From: Brucellaceae bacterium
GTDB taxonomy: Bacteria; Pseudomonadota; Alphaproteobacteria; Rhizobiales; Rhizobiaceae
Length of the DNA stretch: 64,000 nt
Reading direction: 5' to 3'
Assembly: GCA_020637775.1 (NCBI GenBank)
Contig: JACKJV010000001.1
Span: 62,001 to 126,000 of the forward strand
In this document: in pieces, positions 41,676 to 49,928 of the stretch
Layout of the letters: each line of letters opens with the position of its first letter
Numbering within the stretch: position 1 is the stretch's first letter
The notes under the pieces: model-generated
Told to the model about the DNA's origin: nothing
The model's database searches: none
Seen by the model: only the letters and a program-made list of their open reading frames with translations
Program-made: the position numbers and the translations under genes

Positions 41676-42467
41676 TCAGCGGCCGGCGAAATTCGCCGGG
41701 CGCTTTTCCATGAAGGCTGCCACGCCCTCGCGGTAGTCGCCGGCATGGCCGGCCTCGCGCTGCAGTTCGCGCTCAAGGTCAAGCTGCTCGTCCAGCGTAT
41801 TGGTCGCCGCCGCCTGTATCGCCTGCTTGGTGAGTGCCAGCGCGCGTGTCGGTCCCCGGGCAAGGCTGGCGCAAAGGCCATGGGCTTCGTCCATCAGCAC
41901 GGCGTCGTCCACGGCTTTCCAGATCAGGCCCCAATCGGCGGCCTTTTCCGCCGGCAAGGGCTCGGCGGTCAGCGCTAGTGCCTTGGCGCGGGCTTCGCCG
42001 AGAAACCGGGTCAGCCAGAAGGTGCCGCCGGAATCGGGAACCAGTGCGATCCTGGCGAAGGCCTGGATGAAACGCGCTGTCTTCGCCGCCAGCACGATGT
42101 CGCAGGCAAGGGCTATGTTGGCGCCGGCGCCGGCAGCCACACCATTGACGGCGCAGATGACCGGCATTTCCAGCGCGCGAATCTGGCGAACCAGCGGATT
42201 GTAGAAGGTTTCGATCGTCTCCCCGAGATCGGGGCTAGCGCCATCCATGCCGGCATCCCTGTCTGCGAGATCCTGCCCGGCGCAGAAGCCGCGCCCCGCG
42301 CCGGTCAACAGAACCGCGCGGCATCCGGGATCGCCGGCGCATTCGCCGAGTGCCGCCCTGAGTTGTTCATGCTGTTCCACGTTGAATGCATTGAGCTTGT
42401 CCGGCCGGTTCAGCGTGATGACCGTGTAGCCGTCCCTGCGCTCGCTGAGCACGCATTGCTCCGCCAT
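41676..42467 (-). CDS. Enoyl-CoA hydratase/isomerase family protein (PaaG-like)
   Basis: This 263-aa crotonase-fold enzyme shows the oxyanion segments GRGFCAGQDLADRD and AVNGVAAGAGANIALACDIV and the PaaG-type GGTFWLTRFLGEARAKAL. PaaG isomerises an epoxyphenylacetyl-CoA in phenylacetate degradation, but no other paa gene is present, so hydratase or isomerase action on another acyl-CoA is equally possible. The ATG at 42467 lies after GGGAGGA. It does not carry the lipid-regulon operator. Confidence 0.85.
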   Translation of the reverse strand: MAEQCVLSERRDGYTVITLNRPDKLNAFNVEQHEQLRAALGECAGDPGCRAVLLTGAGRGFCAGQDLADRDAGMDGASPDLGETIETFYNPLVRQIRALEMPVICAVNGVAAGAGANIALACDIVLAAKTARFIQAFARIALVPDSGGTFWLTRFLGEARAKALALTAEPLPAEKAADWGLIWKAVDDAVLMDEAHGLCASLARGPTRALALTKQAIQAAATNTLDEQLDLERELQREAGHAGDYREGVAAFMEKRPANFAGR

Positions 42468-42567
42468 TGTTTCCTCCCGCGTGATGGTTCTGGCGTTGCG
42501 CCCGCCAAACGTTACAAGACCGGCGCCTGATGCGCCGATCTCGTCACACGAGGTCCATCAGGTCAAG

Positions 42568-45567
42568 TCAGAACTTGCCGACGGCGTTGATGAACGCACC
42601 CTGGTCATCCAGCGTGAGGTCGCGCAGATCATCGGTGAAGCGTCCGAAATTGTAGCCTGCACCGAGCTTGAAATTGTCGCCGACATGCCGGTAGGCGGCG
42701 GCCAGGAACCCGTAATCCGTGGTTTTCGAATCGGGCAGATGCAGGGCCCGCGCTTCAAACAGGAGATCCCATTTCTTCACGACATGGACATCGGCGCGAA
42801 GGATGCCGAGATGCGCATCCGCGTTCGACCAGAGACCGGTCAACCGGTCCTGGCTGCGCCCCAGCCGCATGCCGTACTTGGCGCCGACGGTGAGCCATCG
42901 GTTGATGTCGTAATTGCCATCGGCCGAAAGGATATGGCTCTGCTGGCCCGGACCTGCCAGATCGCCGGCCGCGTTGACCTGCGCGGATCCCGGCAGATCG
43001 TGCAGGAAGGTGTATTTGAACAGCATGTTGAACCGGTCATTGTCGACCGGGCGATAGGCTGCCGCGATCGAGGCCTCGGCGTATTCCCCGTCGCGGATTG
43101 TCGATCCTTTTGCCCTGGAAAAAAGGAGATCGGCGCTTGCCTGAAGGGTGAGCGCTTCATCCGGCTTCCATGCGACTTTCGTGCCCGCGCCCCAGGTGTC
43201 GGCATCCCGGCTGCCGTCGTCGGAGCGTTCACGGCGGAACTCGCCGCGCATGCGCGCGGTCAGGCCATCGTCGTCATTGCGGTAGGTTGCCGCCGCGGAG
43301 ACCGCAAACCGATCGAAATCCGACGCCTTGACGCCATTGACAATGCGGTCGTCGCGGATCTGTCCGCTTTCGAAACCGCCGGTCAGGGTCCAGGCCGTGG
43401 TCGGCTGGTAGGTCACGCCATAGGTCTGACCGAGCGAACGGTTGCGCCCGAACAGGTCGAGACTGGATTCGGTGAAGACGGAAAGCTCGTCGGACAATTT
43501 GCGGCGCATGCCCGCGACGATATTGCCCCGGTCAGTGCCTTGAAGGACCGAGCCGCTTTCGCTCCATGCCCTGTCCGGATCAAGCCGGTAGCCGACATAA
43601 TAGCTGGTATCGGCATCCGGGTCGTAGCCGATCCTGCCGAGCGCGCCCCAGCCGGTCGTGCCATAGGAGACCTCACCCGACAGCGAGACCTGTTCGGTCA
43701 GACGCCATGTCGCGCCGACACCGGCCCGGTCATTGGCGCGAATGGCGCCGCGGCGCAGGACCGTGGCCTGCCCGAAACCGTAGACCGTGAGATCATCGCT
43801 GAAGGCGCGCTCGATGCGCAGTCCCGCCACCATCCTCTCACCATTGTAGCCATAGGTGGTGACCGTCGGATTGACCATCTGCGTGTAGGCAAGGCCCAGG
43901 GCCACTTTCCAGCCCTCCGAGGGCTTGATCTCGATGCTGGCCTGCCCCTCGCGCTCGCGCCGTCCATCGGCATCGCTGCGTTCGTCATAGCGAAGCCCGG
44001 CCGACAGGCGATCCGTCACGTCGATGTCGGCATGGGCGCCCCAAACGCGTTCATCCACACTGGTATTGTGGCTCAGCGTCTGAAAACCGCCCTCGCGGTC
44101 CTCGACATAGCCGCCGATCGTGCCGCGCAAGCGCCCGCCTGTGACCTCTTCAAGGTCCGCCTGCCCCTTCAGACGCCAGGCCAGGGCCGTGACATTGCGG
44201 TTTCCGGCCGACGTGCCATCCGACGACGTCAGGCCGCCATCGGTGGACATCGTGGAGGCAAAACCGGGTCCGCGCGACGTGGCCACTTCCGCTTCCAGCC
44301 ATGTCTTTTCGGACTTGCGCAGAAGGACATCGGCGCCGGCCGCCTGCTGGTCGGCCGTACCGGTTGTCTCGCTCATACCGGTGGCACCGATACGAACATG
44401 CTCGCCCAGCCAGCGCTCGGCGCGCCCGCCATAGGCATAGCCATCAAGATCGGCGGCGGCCGGTGTATATTCGTAATTCACGACCAGCCAGACATTGTCG
44501 CCGCCATTGGCCGACGAACGCACCGGCGAGGACGTGCCGGTGATCGAGGCCAGGGGACGGCGCAGGATCAGCACGCCCTGGATATAGTCGATGTCATAGT
44601 CGCGCCCCTCAACGAGGCGAACCCTTTCGCGCACCACACCCGTCACCGGGTCGCGTACTTCCGCCGTGACGGTGTCCGAACCGGTCGTGATATCCTGGCG
44701 CTTCAGGAAGAAAGACGAGCCGCCGGTGGCGCGCAATTCCTCGCGTTGCGGCATCGTGCCGGGCTGTGCCGCATAGACCATGATATCGGTCTTGCGCTCG
44801 CCAAACTCCGTGGTTTCGGGCGAGCGATAGTGCGCCTGCGCACCATAGAGCGCACGGCTGCTGGCAAGAAACGTGGTGTTTGCGATGGAGGTGCGGTAAT
44901 TGCCCCACATGACATGGCTGTCGCCGCGTTCGAGACGGACATAGAACTTGCCCTGGGTCGGCGCATCCTCGGTCATGGTCGAACCGTCACCATAGACCGG
45001 ATAGTAGTCGTCGGGATCGAGCCGGCGCAGAACGGAACGTGCGTCCTTTTCGTCCAGCCCCTTGAACAGGGTGGACAAGTCGCCCTCCCGCGTATCGGCG
45101 GCAGCCGTGAGCAGGTATTCGCCCTTGATCTTTCCCTTCAGGTAGAAAGCAAGCCGCCCACGGGTATAAATCTTGTCGAATTCGCCGCTGCGAACGGTTT
45201 CGATGCCCTTGTCGCCGAACCGTCGGCCGACCGTCAGGTCCGCGAGGCCGACATAGAACCAGTCGTTTTGCGGAATGTTGACATCGCGATCGATAAATAC
45301 GGATTTTCCGTCCTGGCGCGGAACTTCGACCGTCACGGTGTGTTCGCCGGCGGGTACGATTCGCTGCACCACGAAGCGCCCATCGCGATCGACGGGCACG
45401 GTCTCGCCCATGACAGCGACGGCGCCTTGCGGTTCGGCATGGGCGCCGGAAACCGTGATTGCCCCGCCGTGGACCCTGATATTGCGCCTCGCGGTCCGGT
45501 CCGCGCCTTCCGCGGGCGCGACGGCGTCGCGCGCGTCGCCAGACGATGTCTTTTCGCTGCGATTCAA
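42568..45567 (-). CDS. Outer-membrane beta-barrel part of an interrupted gene
   Basis: About 999 residues, rich in alternating beta-strand pattern, end in GAFINAVGKF; a terminal Phe is the usual barrel-assembly signal for outer-membrane proteins. The N-terminal quarter has a carboxypeptidase-like beta domain (VPVDRDGRFVVQRIVPAGEHTVTVEVP) followed by NDWFYVGLADLTVGRRFGD and FYLKGKIKGEYLLTAAADT, as in outer-membrane proteins encoded with DUF11 proteins. The only start near the left end is TTG 45567, without a ribosome site and without a signal peptide. The frame runs straight upstream through TAA 45583-45585 into the signal-peptide-bearing piece. It is therefore most likely the rest of one gene broken by a nonsense codon, unless that codon is read through. 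Confidence 0.8.
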   Translation of the reverse strand: MNRSEKTSSGDARDAVAPAEGADRTARRNIRVHGGAITVSGAHAEPQGAVAVMGETVPVDRDGRFVVQRIVPAGEHTVTVEVPRQDGKSVFIDRDVNIPQNDWFYVGLADLTVGRRFGDKGIETVRSGEFDKIYTRGRLAFYLKGKIKGEYLLTAAADTREGDLSTLFKGLDEKDARSVLRRLDPDDYYPVYGDGSTMTEDAPTQGKFYVRLERGDSHVMWGNYRTSIANTTFLASSRALYGAQAHYRSPETTEFGERKTDIMVYAAQPGTMPQREELRATGGSSFFLKRQDITTGSDTVTAEVRDPVTGVVRERVRLVEGRDYDIDYIQGVLILRRPLASITGTSSPVRSSANGGDNVWLVVNYEYTPAAADLDGYAYGGRAERWLGEHVRIGATGMSETTGTADQQAAGADVLLRKSEKTWLEAEVATSRGPGFASTMSTDGGLTSSDGTSAGNRNVTALAWRLKGQADLEEVTGGRLRGTIGGYVEDREGGFQTLSHNTSVDERVWGAHADIDVTDRLSAGLRYDERSDADGRREREGQASIEIKPSEGWKVALGLAYTQMVNPTVTTYGYNGERMVAGLRIERAFSDDLTVYGFGQATVLRRGAIRANDRAGVGATWRLTEQVSLSGEVSYGTTGWGALGRIGYDPDADTSYYVGYRLDPDRAWSESGSVLQGTDRGNIVAGMRRKLSDELSVFTESSLDLFGRNRSLGQTYGVTYQPTTAWTLTGGFESGQIRDDRIVNGVKASDFDRFAVSAAATYRNDDDGLTARMRGEFRRERSDDGSRDADTWGAGTKVAWKPDEALTLQASADLLFSRAKGSTIRDGEYAEASIAAAYRPVDNDRFNMLFKYTFLHDLPGSAQVNAAGDLAGPGQQSHILSADGNYDINRWLTVGAKYGMRLGRSQDRLTGLWSNADAHLGILRADVHVVKKWDLLFEARALHLPDSKTTDYGFLAAAYRHVGDNFKLGAGYNFGRFTDDLRDLTLDDQGAFINAVGKF

Positions 45568-45582
45568 TTCAAGCGGCGCGGT

Positions 45583-45585
45583 TTA
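45583..45585 (-). other. In-frame TAA between two halves of one reading frame
   Basis: The frame reads ASGRFD, TAA, TAPLELNRSEK with no shift. A single-base change from GAA (Glu) to TAA would restore one 1169-aa protein. Confidence 0.85.
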
Positions 45586-46077
45586 ATCAAACCGGCCGGA
45601 CGCGTCATAGACCCGGTAGACATAGGCATAGCGTGCAGGACCAGCAACGGGAATTTGCCACGTGGCCAGCCCGTTGGCGGGCGCCGGAATTGTCGCGACG
45701 CGTTCGCGGCGGCCATTCCCGTCAATGCCGGTGACGATGATCTCGCCACGCGTGATGAAGTCCGGATAGTTGAGCGCGGTCCTGAATTGGACGGCTTCGC
45801 CGGCCCGGTAGGTTGTCGAGACCGGGTCTGTGGAAACATTCAGACGCGGCTGAACATCGAGCCCGTCAAATGTCACCTTCACATCCACCGAACGCGCTGA
45901 TGCAGCCGATTGGCGGCTATTGCTCTCCACCACCTGGCCATCGCCACCAACGGTAATAACGAATGGATCGTCCTCCGCCCGCGCGGGCGAAGCTATTGTC
46001 AACGCTATGAGGCTTGCCGCCGGCCAAAGGCACAGCGTCCGCCGGAGGAGCCCCCGCCCCCGAACATAATCATCCAT
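45583..46077 (-). CDS. N-terminal part of the interrupted outer-membrane protein
   Basis: This 164-aa piece has a signal peptide (LWPAASLIALTIASPARA, cleavage near residue 34) and an immunoglobulin-like beta domain ending YVYRVYDASGRFD. It stops at TAA 45583-45585, where the 999-residue barrel part continues in the same frame. Alone it would be a small secreted or periplasmic protein. The DUF11/SdrD-like gene ends 91 nt upstream on the same strand. Confidence 0.8.
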   Translation of the reverse strand: MDDYVRGRGLLRRTLCLWPAASLIALTIASPARAEDDPFVITVGGDGQVVESNSRQSAASARSVDVKVTFDGLDVQPRLNVSTDPVSTTYRAGEAVQFRTALNYPDFITRGEIIVTGIDGNGRRERVATIPAPANGLATWQIPVAGPARYAYVYRVYDASGRFD

Positions 46078-46168
46078 CTTCCGACCCGCACACTGGTCAT
46101 TTTTAACAATCCTAAACCGATGAGGTTAATTTGCGGTTAAGGACAGCCGTTCCGGCTTTTATGCCGTA

Positions 46169-48847
46169 TCAATTCTGCTCCCGGCGGATATCGATCTCCA
46201 GCTCGTAAGGCGCTCCGGCCTGACGCCACCGATTGTGGATATCCTCCTTGAATGCCTTCATCCGCGCGCTCGCAAGCGCACTGGACTGCCCCGTGCGATA
46301 AACCACCGTCAGGTAGGAATATTCGCGTTCAAGAATTGCGATCAGGCGATCCAGCCCCGCACCCCAACGCGGCGCAAGCCCGACAGCCCCTTCAATGAAG
46401 GCTTCGTCCTTCAGGTCGAGGCGGATCTCGCGTCCGGCGGCCGCACCGAAATTCATTTCAACCATCTTGCCAGGCGTGAGACGGACCACACGCGGGTTCT
46501 CGGTCGTCAACCGGAAGCCTGTCGGCAGGGTGCGCTCATCGAGCTTGAGGATGAAGTTCGAACCCGTTCCCTGTTCGGGCATGTCCGCGCACGGGACATT
46601 GAAGCGACCATTGCGGTCGGTCGTGATGAGTTCACCCCTCACCGTAGCCAGACGGACACCCGCGAGGCCTTTCTCTCCGGCATCCTGGTATCCGTTGCCA
46701 TTGGCATCCTGGAAAACCTTGCCGATGACATCGGAACAATCGAAGACCGGTTCTGCGACGAGTTCGACAACTGCGGTTGCCGTCGGCGCCAGCGAAGCGC
46801 CGTTCTCGTCGCTCACGTCTGCGCGGTTCACGTATTCACCGGGACCCGCAGAGGCGAGCGACTGGAGTGTCAGAACAATCTCGACCTTCTGATTGGCCGC
46901 CAATGGCACCAGACCGAAATCGATCTGCGCAGCTGTTACCTGCGGATCAAACGCCGTGCCATTGATGCTTGCCGATCCCTCGACATAGGCAAAGCCAGGC
47001 GGAGTCCGGTCGACAATGCGCACCTTACCGGCGTCGTCGGAAGACCGGTTCGCGACGTTGATCGTATAGCTGACGCGCTCACCGCGCCGGATCGTCTGCT
47101 GCCCGGCAACCTTTGTGATCGTGATGTTGCTGGTTGCCGAAAACGGATCGAGCGGAATGTGATTGTGGATCACATTCGGATCGCCGGGTTCGAGCAGGAA
47201 CGCCAGGACATAAGGCAGCGTTGCAGGTCCTGAAGGCGGAACGGCTTCGCTTGCCGGCTCACAGGTTCCGCCGGGATTGGCGTCGAAAACGCAAGCGGTC
47301 ACATCGAGCGGGCCCTGCAACGGCGGATGGGTGGAAGACGGGGCCGAGGCATAGCCGGCGGGCGCGCGGACAGTGATCCGGAATTCCGTCTCGGAGGTCG
47401 GACAAAGCGCATCCTTGCCCGGGAAGACGTCAAACCGGTAGCCACCATCCGTGCTCGTCACCTGGTCCTGCTGCGCACCATCAACGAAACAGACCGGCGG
47501 CAGCGGTGTTCCGGCCGCATTGGTCATGGTGACGAGGGCACCTGCAACCGGCTGGCCGGTGACGGAGTCATAGACGACGCCGGACGGGTCGATCGGCATG
47601 TCCTGGTCGATCGTTGTCTCTCCCGGCGCCAGGGTCATGTTGGCAATTCCGCCGATCACCTTGCCTTCCGTATTCCGGAAGATCACCGAATAGCCCTTGG
47701 CCGGCAGCACATTCTCAAATTGGTAGGAGCCGTCGTCTTGCGTCGTGACGGTCATCACGACATCGCCTTCGGAATTGACGAGTTCTACCGCATAGCCTGC
47801 GAAGACCTGGTCTGTCCCAGGGTCGAACAGGCCGTTGCCGTTCCGGTCCAGGAAGACACGGCCGGCAACCGTGGCGGTGCTGATTGAAATCTCTGCTGAA
47901 TCGGTCACAGGACCGACGCTCGCGCCGGTCGGCGTGGTCGCCGTCACCGATACGCTATCGGCCACCTTGCCCGTGCGCATGTGGTCTTCCGTGACAACAT
48001 GTGTCGCCGTGCATGTTTCGCTGGCACCCGGCGCGAGAGCAGGAACCGGAAGACCTGACGGACAGACGAGCGACTGCGCCAGTTCGTCCAGCGGTGTCAC
48101 GGCATTCAGGGTCACGTTGCCGGTATTGGCAATCCGGATGGAAAATTCCACCGTGTCGCCCGCCGCGTTGTACTCGGCCGTGCTGCCGGTTTTCTCGACA
48201 GTCATTGCAGCGCTGCTGGCAATTTCCATGATGGTCGGATCATTGCCCGGATCGTTGTCGCCGTTTGAATCGGTGGCGCCATTATCGTCGTCCGACAAGG
48301 CCGTCAGCGGATCGGTACGGCCATCGATGCGGGCTGTTGCCGTGGCCTGATTCGGCACGTTGCCGCGGTCGATATCGCCCTGGGTGAGTTCGTAGGTTGC
48401 CGAGATCGAAGTGTTGGTCTGGCCCGGCGCCAGCGTTGCAACCGGATTGCCCACGATCGTCACACCTTCGAGCGGATCGGAAATCGCGATGTCCTGAAGC
48501 GTGATGTTTCCGATGTTGCGCAGGGTGAACGTGTAGGTGACCACGTCGCCCGCGTCGGCACGGCCGTCCCCGCCATCGTTCAGGCTTGCCGTCTTTTCCA
48601 ATGTCATGGCTGGGCGTGCGCCCACGATGACAACATCGACGGTACCGGTTTCGCTATCAAACCGTGTACCGTCCGGCAGCGTTCCGGTGGCCCGGGCCGT
48701 GTTCGACATGGCCGCATGGGCGGGATTCGCGGCTGCCGGCCCGAAAGCCACCAGGCATCCAAGGACGAGACGGAAAAATCCGCCTCCAAATGCTCCGATC
48801 TTCTTCCGCATTGTTGCCGCCACGCCAGGTGCCATGAGTTCAGTCAT
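46169..48847 (-). CDS. Secreted DUF11 / SdrD-B-like repeat protein with C-terminal OmpA-related tail
   Basis: This 892-aa protein has a signal peptide (cleavage near NPAHA, residue 45), then two DUF11-like domains (about 75-330, DAGDVVTYTFTLRNIGNITL type). SdrD-B-like Cna domains follow (about 330-420 and 735-775, GRVFLDRNGNGLFDPGTDQ and GKVFQDANGNGYQDAGEKG), a third DUF11-like domain lies near 600-710, and the tail after 790 has DLKDEAFIEGAVGLAPRWGAGLDRLIAILE, resembling a diverged OmpA-like domain. It is probably secreted, and anchoring through the tail to peptidoglycan or the barrel protein is inference. The start could be 48847 or an inner ATG at 48835 or 48811. It follows the 313-aa DUF11 gene by 64 nt. 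Confidence 0.82.
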   Translation of the reverse strand: MTELMAPGVAATMRKKIGAFGGGFFRLVLGCLVAFGPAAANPAHAAMSNTARATGTLPDGTRFDSETGTVDVVIVGARPAMTLEKTASLNDGGDGRADAGDVVTYTFTLRNIGNITLQDIAISDPLEGVTIVGNPVATLAPGQTNTSISATYELTQGDIDRGNVPNQATATARIDGRTDPLTALSDDDNGATDSNGDNDPGNDPTIMEIASSAAMTVEKTGSTAEYNAAGDTVEFSIRIANTGNVTLNAVTPLDELAQSLVCPSGLPVPALAPGASETCTATHVVTEDHMRTGKVADSVSVTATTPTGASVGPVTDSAEISISTATVAGRVFLDRNGNGLFDPGTDQVFAGYAVELVNSEGDVVMTVTTQDDGSYQFENVLPAKGYSVIFRNTEGKVIGGIANMTLAPGETTIDQDMPIDPSGVVYDSVTGQPVAGALVTMTNAAGTPLPPVCFVDGAQQDQVTSTDGGYRFDVFPGKDALCPTSETEFRITVRAPAGYASAPSSTHPPLQGPLDVTACVFDANPGGTCEPASEAVPPSGPATLPYVLAFLLEPGDPNVIHNHIPLDPFSATSNITITKVAGQQTIRRGERVSYTINVANRSSDDAGKVRIVDRTPPGFAYVEGSASINGTAFDPQVTAAQIDFGLVPLAANQKVEIVLTLQSLASAGPGEYVNRADVSDENGASLAPTATAVVELVAEPVFDCSDVIGKVFQDANGNGYQDAGEKGLAGVRLATVRGELITTDRNGRFNVPCADMPEQGTGSNFILKLDERTLPTGFRLTTENPRVVRLTPGKMVEMNFGAAAGREIRLDLKDEAFIEGAVGLAPRWGAGLDRLIAILEREYSYLTVVYRTGQSSALASARMKAFKEDIHNRWRQAGAPYELEIDIRREQN

Positions 48848-48911
48848 TCCGTTGGGTTGCCGGAGCGGCGCGGTGCCGCTCCGGCCTTTGCTTTTTCAGA
48901 CGTCAATCGGA

Positions 48912-49853
48912 TCAGTTGTCGTTGAGGACATCCGATTCGGTGACGTCATAGGTGCCGGAGCAGGTTTCCGTTTCACCCGGTGCCAGCGAGGCTATGCGGT
49001 TCAGGTTGGGATCGGATCCGGACGGACAGGAAATCGAAACGGGCGTGCCACCTTCGAACGCCGTTTCTGTCACGTCGATATTCGTGACGGTGACGTTACC
49101 GGTGTTTGTGACCGTGAATTCATAGGTGATCGTCTCGCCGACCGCGTAGGGCGTGGTGCTACCGTCATCCGACACGCTGTCGCCGCGCGTCGCAATCTTG
49201 GCAAACGTGAGGGCCGGTTCGAGCGCAATGGTCCCGGATGCCTGGAGAACGGAATCCACGCCCTGCGTTGCCGGATTGCCATTGGCATCCTCGGCGGAGA
49301 CCGAGGCGGTATTCTGGACCGCATCGGTAATGCCCGCGGCCGCATCCACATCCTGCTGTGTCAGCGTGTAGGTGAACTGATAGGTCCAGAACTCGCCAGG
49401 CTCGAAGACGCCGTCTGACGTGTTCGTCTCGGCAGTGGGCGTGCTCGGAACGGTCGGCGCTGTGCCGGCGAGCGTGCTTCCATTGAACGTCGGTCCGGGA
49501 TCGGAGACCGTAACATTCGTCAACGTGACGTTACCGGTGTTCTTGACGACGACCTTGTAGGTGATGACATCGCCACCATCCACGCTGTTCGTATCATCTC
49601 CTTGGTCCGTGGAGATTCCGACCAACTCCTTTGTTACAACGAAACTCGGCGCAGCGCCTTCGACATTGACCTTCACGGTGGAAAACGGCTCATTGCCTGT
49701 CGTGTAGGCCGGATCTCCGTTCGGCAGGGTGCCGTTCACGGTCGCCGTGTTGTCCAGCGTTGCCCATGCCGGTGTTGCTGCCGTGGTGGCAAGGAGAAGC
49801 GCCGCAGCTATCCGCCCCGTCTTGCGCAATGGTTTGGTGTTTTCCGCCTTCAT
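48912..49853 (-). CDS. Secreted DUF11-like protein, short
   Basis: This 313-aa protein has a signal peptide (GRIAAALLLATTAATPAWA) and two DUF11-like domains (GGDVITYKVVVKNTGNVTL and VGETITYEFTVTNTGNVTV). The mature start, TLDNTATVNGTLPNGDP, mirrors that of the 892-aa neighbour, suggesting duplication. It ends abruptly at TYDVTESDVLNDN, before the last strand that normally closes such a domain. The ATG at 49853 was chosen (AAGGGA 8 nt upstream); a GTG at 49916 and an ATG at 49910 are alternatives. The preceding gene on this strand stops 75 nt upstream. Confidence 0.8.
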   Translation of the reverse strand: MKAENTKPLRKTGRIAAALLLATTAATPAWATLDNTATVNGTLPNGDPAYTTGNEPFSTVKVNVEGAAPSFVVTKELVGISTDQGDDTNSVDGGDVITYKVVVKNTGNVTLTNVTVSDPGPTFNGSTLAGTAPTVPSTPTAETNTSDGVFEPGEFWTYQFTYTLTQQDVDAAAGITDAVQNTASVSAEDANGNPATQGVDSVLQASGTIALEPALTFAKIATRGDSVSDDGSTTPYAVGETITYEFTVTNTGNVTVTNIDVTETAFEGGTPVSISCPSGSDPNLNRIASLAPGETETCSGTYDVTESDVLNDN

Positions 49854-49928
49854 GATCGATTTCCCTTTCTCAGGACCGGTTACAACCGGTTTCGCACACA
49901 TCGTTTTCATAGCCACTCCATCGCCCCC

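Noticed and set aside
42481..45900. Very long plus-strand open frame (over 1100 codons) opposite the barrel gene
   Set aside because: Its product has the arginine/histidine/glycine-rich composition typical of antisense frames in GC-rich DNA and matches no family. The minus-strand frame has clear outer-membrane features. Similar long shadows opposite fadJ, the acyl-CoA dehydrogenases and the helicase were dropped for the same reason.
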